Numbered from the stretch's first letter, positions 33,577 through 42,756 are shown. The stretch is DNA of 64,000 nt from an uncultured Sphingomonas sp. (GCF_936927845.1 NZ_CAKZHV010000058.1:124001-188000), one strand, 5' to 3'. Notes: a model not told the origin generated them from the sequence alone. Program-made: numbers and translations.

Positions 33577-35099
33577 AGTCCGACCTTGGCGGCGAGCCAG
33601 CGCGCCGCCGCCTCGGGCGTCGCCTTGTTCGCGTCACGATCGACCATGTAGTTCGCCTCACGCATCGCGGCGACGTTGATACGGCCGATGAGTGGGCGCA
33701 GCGCGGCGAGGAAGCGCTGATCCCTCGTACGCTTGGGCGCGACGAGCAGGATCGCGTCGTAGCCGGGGATCGCGCGGCGAGGGTCGGTGAGCGTCACCAG
33801 TCGGTCGGCGGCGATCCGACCGTCGGAGGAGAAGGCGCTGATCACGTCGGCGCGCCCGCTCTCCAGCGCGCGGTACATGAAGGTCGGGCTGTACGGCGTG
33901 GCAGCGGCGAACCGCATCGGATAGGCGCGCTGGATCGCGGCCCATTCGGCACGGTCGAGAAATTCGAGGTCGGCGCCGAGCTTCAACTGCGGCGAGGCGG
34001 TGGCAAGGTCGGTGAGCGACGCGATGCCGCGCTGGCGCGCGTCGTCGCCGCGCATCGCAAAGGCATAGGCGTTCTCGAACCCGAGCGATCCGACCAGCCC
34101 GACGCCGCGCGTGCGGCCCGCCCATGCGGCGATCGCGCGCACCTGCTCAGCCCGTGGCGGCACGTCGGTACGCTTCATCTCGCCCGCCCAGATCGTGCCG
34201 GCATAATCGACGTAGGCGTCGATCTCACCCCCCGCCACCGCGCCGAACGCGACCGCGGAGCCGAGCCCGTCGCGGTACTGGACGGTGTAGCCTGCTTTGC
34301 TGAGCCGATCGCCGATCAACCGCGCGAGGATGTACTGCTCGGAAAAATTCTTGGCGCCGATCACCACCACGCGGTCGCCGCCGCGCGCCCACAGCGGTGT
34401 ACTCGCCGCGACGGTCGCCGCCGCCAGCGCTGCCACCGCACCCCAGGTCAGCCAGCCGCGCCGCGTCCGCGCACCATGTTCGGCCAGTCCCAGCAACGCA
34501 TCGACGCCGAGCGCGAGTGCCGCCGCCGACACGCACCCCGCAATCACCAGCGTCCACGCCTGCGTCTGCAACCCCGCGAAGATCAGGTCGCCGAGACTTG
34601 GCTGGCCGACCGTGGTCGACAGCGTCGCCGCGCCGATCGTCCACACGGCCGCGGTGCGGATGCCCGCCATCGCAACCGGCAGGACGAGCGGTATCTCGAC
34701 CAGCCTGAGCTTCTGCGCCGGCGTCATTCCTACGCCGTCCGCCGCCTCCAGCACCGCCGGGTCGATCCCCGTCAGCCCGGTCACCAGATTGCGGATGATC
34801 GGCAGCAGCGCGTAGAGCGTCAGCGCGAGCAGCGCGGGCAGGAAGCCGAGCGCGGGCACGCCGCCGCCGACCACGCCCGACACCCACAGCAAGACGGGGT
34901 AGAACAGCGCCAGCAGCGCGAGGCTGGGGATCGTCTGCACCAGGCTCGCGAACCCCAGCGTCACCCGCGCCACGCGCGGGCGCCTGGCCGACCACCAGCC
35001 GAGCGGCAGTGCGAGCCCGAGTGCCAGCACCAGCGCGCTGACGCCAAGCAGCAGGTGCTGCGCGGCGAGCGCGGGCACGCGGGCGAAGGCGTCGCCCAT
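33573..35099 (-). CDS. Glycine betaine-type ABC transporter, fused permease and substrate-binding protein
   Basis: This 508-aa fusion has an N-terminal permease domain of about 215 residues with several membrane helices and the inner-membrane loop EAADGVGMTPAQKLRLVEIPLVLP. A further helix leads to an OpuAC/ProX-like binding domain starting VVVIGAKNFSEQYILARL. Such fusions import glycine betaine, choline or related compatible solutes. Its start overlaps the stop of the ATPase gene (TGATG). Its own stop overlaps that of the TonB receptor on the other strand. Confidence 0.9.
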   Translation of the reverse strand: MGDAFARVPALAAQHLLLGVSALVLALGLALPLGWWSARRPRVARVTLGFASLVQTIPSLALLALFYPVLLWVSGVVGGGVPALGFLPALLALTLYALLPIIRNLVTGLTGIDPAVLEAADGVGMTPAQKLRLVEIPLVLPVAMAGIRTAAVWTIGAATLSTTVGQPSLGDLIFAGLQTQAWTLVIAGCVSAAALALGVDALLGLAEHGARTRRGWLTWGAVAALAAATVAASTPLWARGGDRVVVIGAKNFSEQYILARLIGDRLSKAGYTVQYRDGLGSAVAFGAVAGGEIDAYVDYAGTIWAGEMKRTDVPPRAEQVRAIAAWAGRTRGVGLVGSLGFENAYAFAMRGDDARQRGIASLTDLATASPQLKLGADLEFLDRAEWAAIQRAYPMRFAAATPYSPTFMYRALESGRADVISAFSSDGRIAADRLVTLTDPRRAIPGYDAILLVAPKRTRDQRFLAALRPLIGRINVAAMREANYMVDRDANKATPEAAARWLAAKVGL

Positions 35100-35893
35100 C
35101 AGCGCGGCCCCCCTTGCGCGAGCGCCGCGATCCGCTCCGCCTGTGCGCGCGGCACCGCGACCAGCGCCTGCGCCGTGTCGCCGCCTTCACCGCGCATCAG
35201 CGCCGCGGGCGTGGTGTCGGCGGCGATGCGCCCGTGCTCCATCACCAGCACGCGCTCCGCGTCGAGCAGCGCCTCGGCCATGTCGTGCGTCACCATCAGC
35301 ACGGTGAGCCCGCGCGCGCGCTGTAACCGCGCGATCGTCTGCCCCAGCGTATCACGCGTGACCGGATCGAGCGCACCGAACGGTTCGTCCATCAGCAGCA
35401 ACCCGGGATCGGTCGCCAGTGCGCGCGCGACGCCGACGCGCTGGCGCTGCCCACCCGACAGTTCCGCCGGCATCCGCCGACCGAGCGCACGCGGCAGCTC
35501 GACCGTGTCGAGCAAGGCGTCGACGCGCGCGGGATCGCGCCGACGCTCGAGCTTCAGCGGGAGCGCGATATTCTCCGCCACCGACAGATGTGGGAACAAC
35601 CCGACGTTCTGGAACACGTAGCCGATCCGACGCCTGACCTGCCACGCTGGCCCCTCGCTCACGTCCGCGCCGTCGATCAGCACGCGGCCGTCGCTCGGCT
35701 CGATCAGCCGATTGACCGTTTTCAGCAGCGTCGACTTGCCCGATCCCGACGCGCCCACCAGCGCGACGAAGCTGCCCGCCGCGATCTCGCACGACACCGC
35801 GTCGACCGCGACCGTGCCGTCGGCGTAGCGCTTGCTCACGCGCTCGAACGTCACCGCAGGTCCGGATGGCGGTTGCCCGGATTTCTCTGGCAT
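35099..35893 (-). CDS. Glycine betaine/proline-type ABC transporter ATP-binding protein
   Basis: This 264-aa ATPase is the energiser for the fused permease. Walker A is GASGSGKSTLLK (about residues 37-48), the Q loop is GYVFQNVGLFPHLSVAENI, the signature is LSGGQRQRVG and Walker B is LLLMDEPFGALDP. It lacks the C-terminal CBS domains found in OpuAA/ProV, so osmotic or cyclic-di-AMP sensing through CBS is not expected. The two genes form an operon, and the upstream SDR gene is divergent. Confidence 0.92.
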   Translation of the reverse strand: MPEKSGQPPSGPAVTFERVSKRYADGTVAVDAVSCEIAAGSFVALVGASGSGKSTLLKTVNRLIEPSDGRVLIDGADVSEGPAWQVRRRIGYVFQNVGLFPHLSVAENIALPLKLERRRDPARVDALLDTVELPRALGRRMPAELSGGQRQRVGVARALATDPGLLLMDEPFGALDPVTRDTLGQTIARLQRARGLTVLMVTHDMAEALLDAERVLVMEHGRIAADTTPAALMRGEGGDTAQALVAVPRAQAERIAALAQGGPR

Positions 35894-35943
35894 CGCCCGC
35901 GACGATGCGGGAAGGATGCGCGCGGAACAAGAGTGGAGAGGGC

Positions 35944-36726
35944 ATGAAGGCGATCCTGATCACCGGCGGCGGTTCAGGGATTGGGCGGGCGGTGGCGCAG
36001 TTGTTCGCGAACAAGGGCTGGCGCGTCGGATTGGCCGATGTCGACCGCGGCGGCCTGCGCGACACCGCCGCGCTGCTGCCGCCTGAGCGCACCAGCACGC
36101 ACCAGATGGACGTGCGCGACCCCAGCGAGTGGGAGCATGTGCTCGACGAGTTCGCGAGCATGAGCGGCGGTCGGCTCGACGTCTTGTTCAACAATGCCGG
36201 CATCGCGCTCGGCGGGCCGTTCGGCGAGCTGTCGCTCGACGCGCTCGACCGCGTGATCGACATCAATTTCCGCGGCGTCGCTTACGGCGCGCGCATGGCC
36301 TATCCCTATCTCAAGGTGACACCGGGCTCGTGCCTGCTCAACACCGCCTCGGCGTCGGCGATCTACGGCTCGGCCGGGCTCGCGGCCTATTCGGCGACCA
36401 AGTTCGCCGTGCGCGGGTTGACCGAGGCGCTCGATGCCGAATGGGCGGCGGATGGCATCAAGGTGCGTGACCTGATGCCCGGCTTCGTCGACACCGCGCT
36501 TCTCAACACCGGACTGCCCGGCACCAACCGCAGCGTGCGCGAAGCGGTGGTCGCGGCCAAGCTGGAGTTCACACCCGTAGAGACGGTGGCCGAGGCGGCA
36601 TGGGACGCGGTGCACGGCGACAAGCTGCACGCGGTGATCGGCCCGACCGCGCGACGGCTGTCGTTCGGCGCGCGCTGGATGCCGGGCCGCGTCCGCCGCA
36701 TGATGACCGCGCGCGCGCTCGGCTAG
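35944..36726 (+). CDS. SDR family oxidoreductase
   Basis: This 260-aa short-chain dehydrogenase/reductase has the cofactor motif TGGGSGIG (about residues 8-15), NNAG at about 86, and the catalytic Ser and YSATK in NTASASAIYGSAGLAAYSATKFA. The substrate cannot be inferred. It is divergent from the betaine transporter, and its stop overlaps that of the unknown exported protein downstream on the other strand. Confidence 0.88.
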   Translation: MKAILITGGGSGIGRAVAQLFANKGWRVGLADVDRGGLRDTAALLPPERTSTHQMDVRDPSEWEHVLDEFASMSGGRLDVLFNNAGIALGGPFGELSLDALDRVIDINFRGVAYGARMAYPYLKVTPGSCLLNTASASAIYGSAGLAAYSATKFAVRGLTEALDAEWAADGIKVRDLMPGFVDTALLNTGLPGTNRSVREAVVAAKLEFTPVETVAEAAWDAVHGDKLHAVIGPTARRLSFGARWMPGRVRRMMTARALG

Positions 36727-37643
36727 TAGCAGGCGAGCTCGCCGCTCGCATCCGCGACGCAGCGGCGTATCGGCGGCGCGCCGGCGGGGCGGGGTGCAGT
36801 CGGTACCCGCACGCGCGGACGTGGGCCAGGCAGCGGCGGATCGATGCGCTGCAACTCGATTCGCGGCGCCGAAGGTGAAATCGGTGACGGCATCGGCGCA
36901 GGCGCGGGTGCGGCCGCGACGGCCGGGCGCGGCTCGGCGGTGGCCGGGCCGACATCGGCGAACCAGGACGGTGCGTCGGTCTCGATCGCGAGATCGAACG
37001 TCTGCAGATAGCCCGCATCACGGCCGACCCGCGCCGGGTCGAGCGTCAGCAGCACGACGTCGACGCCGCCCGGACTGCGCCGCAGCATGAACTGCCCGCG
37101 ATAGCGGATCGGCGAGCGTAGCTTGACCGCGGGCTCCAGCCGTCGCGCCTGCCCGAACTCGGCCGCCAATTGCGTGAAATCGAGGATCGTGCGCGACAAC
37201 CGCTTGGACGCCGCGCAGTCGAGCCCCGACGCGCCGGGATTGAGCGCGAGCCTGGGATCGAGCGCGAACGGGACCGTCAGCCCGTTGCCGCCCGGCGCGA
37301 TGGTCGAAGCGGTGTCGTCCAGCCGCAGGTCGCCCGGCGCGACCGGCACGCCGAGCGTCGCCGCGGTCCCGATCCGGGACAGTGTCAGCCGCAGCTCACC
37401 GCTCACCTTGCCCACCGCCAGCCGCTGCTGTCGCGCATAATCGGAATAAGCGAAGTCGAGGTAATCGCACTTCACTTCGTTCAGCAGCGTCGCCACCGGT
37501 ACGAGCGCAACCGGCGGGGTCGGGGCAGGAGCGACCGGACGATCCCGCGCCTCACCCGCCGACGTCGCGCATATCAGCGCGAAACCGCCGATCACGTGCG
37601 CGGCGGCACGCCGCGTGGCGCGCCTCGAAGTGGAGCCGATCAT
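36723..37643 (-). CDS. Hypothetical exported protein with Pro-rich C-terminus
   Basis: I do not recognise this 306-aa protein. It has a signal-like N-terminus after a basic stretch (RRAAAHVIGGFALICATSAGEA) and a likely beta-rich core from about 50 to 220, beginning EVKCDYLDFAYSDYARQQ. The C-terminal 80 residues are rich in Pro and Ala, ending RRCVADASGELACY. Cysteines at about 60, 145, 294 and 305 could pair in the periplasm. It is flanked by an SDR gene and phhB with no obvious partner. Confidence 0.65.
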   Translation of the reverse strand: MIGSTSRRATRRAAAHVIGGFALICATSAGEARDRPVAPAPTPPVALVPVATLLNEVKCDYLDFAYSDYARQQRLAVGKVSGELRLTLSRIGTAATLGVPVAPGDLRLDDTASTIAPGGNGLTVPFALDPRLALNPGASGLDCAASKRLSRTILDFTQLAAEFGQARRLEPAVKLRSPIRYRGQFMLRRSPGGVDVVLLTLDPARVGRDAGYLQTFDLAIETDAPSWFADVGPATAEPRPAVAAAPAPAPMPSPISPSAPRIELQRIDPPLPGPRPRVRVPTAPRPAGAPPIRRCVADASGELACY

Positions 37644-37768
37644 CGTACACCCCCGCTCCCCTCGCGCGCTGCCCCGTGCCGCGCGCGAGCGTTGATGATT
37701 CGTTAACGATGGTCGGGAAACTGTACGCCCCCGTCAACCGGGCGCGTGCGGCGCGCTTGACCCGAGTT

Positions 37769-38062
37769 TCAGCCGCCCAGGATGTCGTCGATCGCGCCCG
37801 CCAGTTCGATGTCGCGCGACGACAGCCCGCCCGCGTCGTGCGTCGTCAGCAGGATTTCGACCCGGTTGTAGACGTTCTTCCACTCGGGATGGTGGTCGGC
37901 GCGTTCGGCAAGCAGCGCGACCTGCGTCATGAATCCGAATGCTTCGGCGAAGTCGGTGAACACGATCGTGCGCGTGATCGCGTCGCGCGATTCCTCGAAA
38001 TCCCACTCGGGCAGCGCATCCAGCGCGTCGGCGCGCTCGGCCTCGCTCAGTTGCTCGATCAT
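37769..38062 (-). CDS. phhB: 4a-hydroxytetrahydrobiopterin dehydratase
   Basis: This 97-aa pterin-4a-carbinolamine dehydratase recycles the pterin cofactor of aromatic amino-acid hydroxylases. The family motif AERADHHPEWKNVYNRV, with the paired catalytic His residues, is followed by LTTHDAGGLSSRD. No phenylalanine hydroxylase gene is in the window. Confidence 0.93.
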   Translation of the reverse strand: MIEQLSEAERADALDALPEWDFEESRDAITRTIVFTDFAEAFGFMTQVALLAERADHHPEWKNVYNRVEILLTTHDAGGLSSRDIELAGAIDDILGG

Positions 38063-38103
38063 GCCCTCGTCTCCCTGCTTGCCGGCCGAACCTCCCCCCG
38101 CCT

Positions 38104-38526
38104 ATGGCGAGCGCGATGGAGCGGCAAGAGGTCTTGGGCGCGGCACCCACCGCCGAGGTGATCGAGGCTTATGCGCTGGGCGTGATCGCGCGACTGCCCG
38201 CCGCCTTTCGGCAGCATCTGCGCGACGTGGTGCTGCTGGTCGAGGAGGAAGCCGACGCCGAGATGCTGGCGAGCGTCGGGCTCGATCATCCACTCGACCT
38301 GACCGGCGTCTATGTCGGGCGGCCGGTCGGGGAGAAGTCGTCGCTCGACAGCGGCGCGTTGCCCGACCGCATCCACCTCTATCGTCAGGCGATCCTCGCC
38401 GAATGGTGCGAGTCGGGGGTGCGGCTCGATGATCTCGTCGCGCACGTCACGGTGCACGAGATCGGACATCATTTCGGCTTGAGCGACGATGACATGCACG
38501 CGCTCGAAGACGCGGTGGCGGATTGA
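38104..38526 (+). CDS. Zincin-like metallopeptidase family protein
   Basis: This 140-aa protein has the zinc motif VHEIGHHFG (HExxH, about residues 119-123), preceded by a helical region with RDVVLLVEEEAD. It matches the short metallopeptidase (zincin) family often found in actinobacteria and alphaproteobacteria, which has no assigned substrate. Starts at 38104 (MASAMERQ) and 38116 are both possible. Its TGA overlaps the TTG start of ccmA, so it is linked to haem export genes. Confidence 0.82.
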   Translation: MASAMERQEVLGAAPTAEVIEAYALGVIARLPAAFRQHLRDVVLLVEEEADAEMLASVGLDHPLDLTGVYVGRPVGEKSSLDSGALPDRIHLYRQAILAEWCESGVRLDDLVAHVTVHEIGHHFGLSDDDMHALEDAVAD

Positions 38527-39116
38527 GCGACGCGCTGGTCGTCGACCGCCTCGTCGTCGCGCGCGGCGAGCGGCGGTTCGCGCCCGTCACGTTCACCGCG
38601 CGTGCAGGCGACGCGGTGCTCGTCACCGGACCCAATGGCGTCGGCAAGTCGAGCCTGCTGCGCGTGCTCGCCGGTCTCGGGCGCGTCGGCGAGGGGAACG
38701 TCGTGCGACCCGCGGGCGGTGTCGCGCTGATGGACGAGGCGCACGCACTCGACCGCGCACTGCCGCTTGCCGCCGCGCTGCGTTTCTGGGCGAGACTCGA
38801 TGCCCCCTTCCTGCACGATCAGCCCGAGCCGGCGACCCGCGTCGCCGCCGCGCTGGCGGACGCCGCGCTCGCCGATCTCGCCGACGTGCCGGTGCGGCTG
38901 CTCTCTGCCGGGCAGCGCCGCCGCGCCGCGCTCGCGCGCGTGGTGGCGAGCGGCGCGAGCTTGTGGCTGCTCGACGAGCCGGGCAATGCACTCGATGCCG
39001 CCGCGCTCGATCGGCTGTCGACGCTGATCGGGCGACACCGGGCGCGAGGCGGGATCGTCGTCGCCGCGACGCACCAGCCGCTCGCATGGCCGGGCGCTCA
39101 GCAGGTGCGGCTGTGA
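38523..39116 (+). CDS. ccmA: Haem ABC exporter ATP-binding protein CcmA
   Basis: This 197-aa ATPase belongs to the CcmABCD system that supplies haem to CcmE for cytochrome c maturation. Walker A is GPNGVGKSSLLR (about 38-49), the signature is LSAGQRRRAALAR and Walker B is LWLLDEPGNALD. It starts with TTG overlapping the stop of the zincin gene, and its end overlaps ccmB (GTGA). It is slightly short, as is usual for CcmA. Confidence 0.92.
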   Translation: MSDALVVDRLVVARGERRFAPVTFTARAGDAVLVTGPNGVGKSSLLRVLAGLGRVGEGNVVRPAGGVALMDEAHALDRALPLAAALRFWARLDAPFLHDQPEPATRVAAALADAALADLADVPVRLLSAGQRRRAALARVVASGASLWLLDEPGNALDAAALDRLSTLIGRHRARGGIVVAATHQPLAWPGAQQVRL

Positions 39117-39748
39117 TCGCGCTCGTCTGGCGCGACCTGCGGCACGGCTATGCGGGCGGTGGCGCGACGTTGGTGGTCGCCTTCTTCCTGCTCGTCGCGA
39201 TCCTGTTCCCCTTCGCGATCGGCCCCGACACCGCGCTCCTGTCGCGCATTGGCGGCGGGGTGATCTGGGCGGCGGCCCTGCTCGCCGCGCTGATGCCGGT
39301 CGAGCGGCTGGTCGCGCCCGATCTCGAAGCGGGGGTGCTCGATCAACTGGCGGTGCGCGAGCAATCGCTGGCGGCGGTCGCCGCGGCAAAGATGCTCGCG
39401 CACTGGCTCGCCTTCGCGCCGCCGCTGATGCTCGCCGCGGTGATCGCGGGCGGATTGCTCGACCTGTCCAGCGACACGCTGCTGCTGGTCGAGGCGGGGC
39501 TGCTGCTCGGCACGCCGGGGCTCGCCGCGCTCGCGGTCGCGACCGCCGCGCTGCTGGCGGGCGCACGCGGGGCGGGGGCGGTCGCCGGGCTCGTCATGCT
39601 ACCGCTCGCGGTGCCGCTGCTGATCTTCGGCGCGGGTTCAATCACCGGCGGGGCAGGCGGTCTGAAGCTGCTCGCCGCGACCAGCCTGCTGCTCGTCGCC
39701 GGCGCGCCCTTCGTCGCGGGTGCGGCGATCCGCGCGGCGATGGAATAA
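39113..39748 (+). CDS. ccmB: Haem exporter protein CcmB
   Basis: This 211-aa inner-membrane permease has six hydrophobic segments, paired with CcmA. The N-terminus MIALVWRDLRHGYAGGG and the conserved EAGVLDQLAVREQSLAAVAAAK fit CcmB. The GTG start overlaps the ccmA stop by four bases. ccmC, ccmD, ccmE and ccmF are not nearby and must lie elsewhere. Confidence 0.93.
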   Translation: MIALVWRDLRHGYAGGGATLVVAFFLLVAILFPFAIGPDTALLSRIGGGVIWAAALLAALMPVERLVAPDLEAGVLDQLAVREQSLAAVAAAKMLAHWLAFAPPLMLAAVIAGGLLDLSSDTLLLVEAGLLLGTPGLAALAVATAALLAGARGAGAVAGLVMLPLAVPLLIFGAGSITGGAGGLKLLAATSLLLVAGAPFVAGAAIRAAME

Positions 39749-39757
39749 GCTGGCGCC

Positions 39758-40627
39758 TTAGCGGCTCCAGCGCGCCCAGATCGCGGTCGGCAGCGTCAGC
39801 CCGCGCGCTTCCTCGCGTACCGCCAGTTCCCCCGCCTCGACCGTGCCCGGCAGGTCCGCGAACGCCTGGCGCAGCATCTCGCCGATCGCCAGCGCCGACA
39901 TCCGCACCGCGTAGACGGTCAGGAACAGGTAGCGCGAGTTCGCGTCGAGCAGTTGCCGGCAGTCGGCGATCAGCCGCGGCAGATCCTCTTCCAGCCGCCA
40001 CACCTCGCCCGTCGGCCCGCGCCCGTATTTGGGTGGATCGAGCAGGATACCGTCGTAACGGCGCCCGCGCCGGACCTCGCGCGCGATGAACTTCGACGCA
40101 TCGTCGATGATCCAGCGCGTCGGCGCGTCGGACAGCCCCGAGAGCGCCGCATTGTGGCGCGCCGCCTCGACCGACTTCTTGGACGCATCGACGTGGACCA
40201 TCTTGGCGCCGATCGACGACAGGGCGAGCGTGCCGACTCCGGTGTAGCCGAACAGATTGAGGCATTCGGGGTTATCCGCGCCTTCGAGCTGCTGGCGCAT
40301 CCACACCCATACCGGTGCCATGTCGGGGAAAAATCCCAGGTGGCGAAACGGCGTGTTCTGCGCGTTGAAGCGCGCCTCGTGCCACTCCAGCGTCCATCCG
40401 TCCGCGGGCACGCGCTTGGTAAAGCGCCACTGCCCGCCGCCGTCCTCGTCGCTGCCGGGAACGAACTCGCCGTGTGCGTCCCAGTCGGTGCTGGCGGGTG
40501 CCCACAATGCCTGCGGTTCGGGCCGGATGAAGCGGTAGCGCCCGTAGCGTTCCAGCTTGCGGCCGTGGCCCGAGTCGATCAGCCCGTAATCGCTCCAGGG
40601 CTCGCCGATCAGCGTCTCGAGCTTCAT
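39758..40627 (-). CDS. Class I SAM-dependent methyltransferase, RlmI-like
   Basis: This 289-aa methyltransferase resembles RlmI/RlmK-type rRNA cytosine-5 methyltransferases but lacks a PUA domain. The SAM motif is LNLFGYTGVGTLALSSIGA (about residues 134-152), the acidic loop is HVDASKKSVEAARHNA, and the catalytic-like motif is LLDPPKYGRG. The ATG overlaps the thrC stop (ATGA), placing it last in the SURF1-thrC operon. The substrate is unproven. Confidence 0.85.
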   Translation of the reverse strand: MKLETLIGEPWSDYGLIDSGHGRKLERYGRYRFIRPEPQALWAPASTDWDAHGEFVPGSDEDGGGQWRFTKRVPADGWTLEWHEARFNAQNTPFRHLGFFPDMAPVWVWMRQQLEGADNPECLNLFGYTGVGTLALSSIGAKMVHVDASKKSVEAARHNAALSGLSDAPTRWIIDDASKFIAREVRRGRRYDGILLDPPKYGRGPTGEVWRLEEDLPRLIADCRQLLDANSRYLFLTVYAVRMSALAIGEMLRQAFADLPGTVEAGELAVREEARGLTLPTAIWARWSR

Positions 40628-42015
40628 CGCGCTACCGCCCGCTCGGCGATATAGGCGCTGACTGCGGCGTAGCTGGCGTCGAGCACGTCGAAGCGCTCCT
40701 CGCGCTCGAACAGGTCGCCGACACGCGCGGGCAGGCCGGGACGCGTGCCGGTCGCGCGCTCCACCGCGTCGCGGAACTTCGCCGGGTGCGCGGTGGCGAG
40801 CGTCACCATCGGCACGTCGCTTGCGTGGCGCTGCGCCGCGGCGAGTGCGATCGCGGTGTGCGGATCGAGCGTCTGGCACGCATGTTCGTGCGCCCAGCGC
40901 ATCGCCAATGCCATCTCGTCAAGGTCGACGCGCTCGGCGGTGAACAGCCCCGCCGCGCCTTGCGATTGCGCGTTGGTCAGCCGCATCGCGCGGCTTCCTT
41001 CGAACCCGCGCATCTGCGCCGCGATCGCCGCTCCGTCGCGGTTGCCGAGATCGAACAGCAATCGCTCGAAATTGCTCGACACCTGGATGTCCATCGACGG
41101 CGTCGGCGTCTGCACCACCTCGCGGCTCGAATAGTCGCCGGTGGTGAGCGCGCGCGCGAGGATGTCGTTGACGTTGGTGGCGACGATCAGCCGGGCGACC
41201 GGCAGCCCCATCTTCGCCGCGACATAGCCGGCGAACACGTCACCGAAATTGCCCGTCGGCACGCTGAACGCGACCGCGCGCTCAGGCGCGCCGAGCCGGA
41301 CCGCGGCGTAGAAATAATAGACCACCTGCGCCATCAACCGTGCCCAGTTGATCGAATTGACCGCGGACAGGTGGAAGCGGCCGGCAAAGGCGGGATCGTT
41401 GAACATCACCTTCACCAGCGCCTGCGCCTGGTCGAAATCGCCACGGATCGCGATGTTGTGGACGTTGGGCGCACCCACCGTCGTCATCTGCCGCCGCTGC
41501 ACGTCGCTGACGCGGCCCTCGGGGTGGAGCATGAAGATGTCGACGCCCGCGCGCCCCGCCACCGCGTCGATCGCCGCCGACCCGGTATCGCCGCTGGTCG
41601 CGCCGACGATCGTCAGGTGATCGCTGCTGCCGGTCAGGAAGCGTTCGAACAGCAATCCGAGCAACTGCAACGCCACGTCCTTGAACGCGAGTGTCGGGCC
41701 GTGGAACAGCTCGAGCAGCCACTGGTCGTGATCGAGCTGGACGAGCGGCGTGACCGCGGCGTGCGAGAAGCGGCCGTATGCCTGCGCACACAGCGCGTGC
41801 AGCTCGTCGCGTGTCATCACGTTCCCGACAAACGGCATCATCACCGCGACCGCGGTGTCGACGTACGACAGCCCGGCGAGCGCGGCGATCTCGTCCCGGC
41901 TGAACGTCGGCCACGTTTCGGGCACGTACAACCCGCCATCGCTGGCGAGTCCGGCGAGCGTGACCTCGCGAAAGTCGAGTGCGGCCGCCTGGCCGCGCGT
42001 GCTGACGTAGCGCAT
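40624..42015 (-). CDS. thrC: Threonine synthase
   Basis: This 463-aa PLP enzyme converts O-phosphohomoserine to threonine. The N-terminus MRYVSTRG is typical for the bacterial form. The PLP lysine is in HGPTLAFKDVALQ (about residue 110), followed by GATSGDTGSAA and the phosphate-binding loop PTGNFGDVFAGY. It starts 17 bases after the SURF1 gene ends and is followed by an overlapping methyltransferase gene. Confidence 0.96.
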   Translation of the reverse strand: MRYVSTRGQAAALDFREVTLAGLASDGGLYVPETWPTFSRDEIAALAGLSYVDTAVAVMMPFVGNVMTRDELHALCAQAYGRFSHAAVTPLVQLDHDQWLLELFHGPTLAFKDVALQLLGLLFERFLTGSSDHLTIVGATSGDTGSAAIDAVAGRAGVDIFMLHPEGRVSDVQRRQMTTVGAPNVHNIAIRGDFDQAQALVKVMFNDPAFAGRFHLSAVNSINWARLMAQVVYYFYAAVRLGAPERAVAFSVPTGNFGDVFAGYVAAKMGLPVARLIVATNVNDILARALTTGDYSSREVVQTPTPSMDIQVSSNFERLLFDLGNRDGAAIAAQMRGFEGSRAMRLTNAQSQGAAGLFTAERVDLDEMALAMRWAHEHACQTLDPHTAIALAAAQRHASDVPMVTLATAHPAKFRDAVERATGTRPGLPARVGDLFEREERFDVLDASYAAVSAYIAERAVAR

Positions 42016-42032
42016 GGCCGCGCGGGGTAGCC

Positions 42033-42653
42033 CTAAGCCCCTGGCCCCGCAACCGGCGCGCGACGCCGGAGCACCGCGACCGCGTAGATGATCGCGGCGA
42101 CGGCGGCGAACAGGAACCATTGGACGCCATAGGCCAGGTGATTGTTGGGCACGACGCCGACGTCGGGCCGGGTGTTGGCAGAAAGCCCCGCGACCGGGCG
42201 ATCGGCGACCAGCAGCATCTCTTGCGGCGCATGGTCGAACAGCCCCGCGATCAGCGGTCGGGCGTCGGGCGCGTGGCTGATGAAACCCGACACCGCGCCG
42301 CCGCGCCAGTCGACCCGCTTGTTCGGATCGCGCGTGGTGCCGAGCTGCACCTTGACGCCCGGCCCTTCCGCGCCGGTGCGGCACGCCGCGATCAGGCGAA
42401 AACCCGCGTTGCCCGCGCCCGCGCGCGTGATCGTGACGGGTGACAGGCAGACGATGCTGCTGCGGCGGAACAGCAAGGTGTCGTCGCTCTGCCGCGGAAA
42501 AGCGACCGGGGGCTTGGCGGGATTGCCCGCGAGCTGCGCCAGATAGGCTTCCTTCTCGGGTAGGCGAACCGTGATCTGCCAAATGCCGAGCGCGATCATG
42601 CCGCACACGGCGAGCACGACGATGATGGTGGGGACGACCGGTATGCGCTTCAT
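42033..42653 (-). CDS. SURF1 family cytochrome oxidase biogenesis protein
   Basis: This 206-aa protein has one membrane helix near each end (about residues 8-28 and 175-195) and a periplasmic middle, the SURF1/SHY1 layout. GIWQ near residue 24 and NNHLAYGVQWFLFA near the end are family marks. It helps insert haem a into oxidase subunit I. GTG at 42656 or ATG at 42653 could start it; I chose ATG. It lies downstream of ctaE, separated by a possible hairpin. Confidence 0.9.
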   Translation of the reverse strand: MKRIPVVPTIIVVLAVCGMIALGIWQITVRLPEKEAYLAQLAGNPAKPPVAFPRQSDDTLLFRRSSIVCLSPVTITRAGAGNAGFRLIAACRTGAEGPGVKVQLGTTRDPNKRVDWRGGAVSGFISHAPDARPLIAGLFDHAPQEMLLVADRPVAGLSANTRPDVGVVPNNHLAYGVQWFLFAAVAAIIYAVAVLRRRAPVAGPGA

Positions 42654-42700
42654 CACGTGCGCCTCTTACCCCGCCATGCCCGACGCGTCGCGCAACAAAG

Positions 42701-42735
42701 AAGGGGTGCGGCTCGCATCCGAACCGCGCCCCCTT
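42701..42735 (-). terminator. Imperfect GC hairpin after ctaE
   Basis: AAGGGGTGCGG pairs with CCGCGCCCCCTT across an 11-12 base centre, in the gap between ctaE and the SURF1 gene. The stem has one mismatch and one bulge and no long T tract. It may attenuate rather than fully end transcription. Confidence 0.4.
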
Positions 42736-42756
42736 GTCGAGCCGATGACCGGTCGA

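Noticed and set aside
33414..35621. A 735-codon plus-strand frame opposite the betaine transporter
   Set aside because: Antisense to two genes with clear ABC motifs; low-complexity Arg/His/Gln translation.
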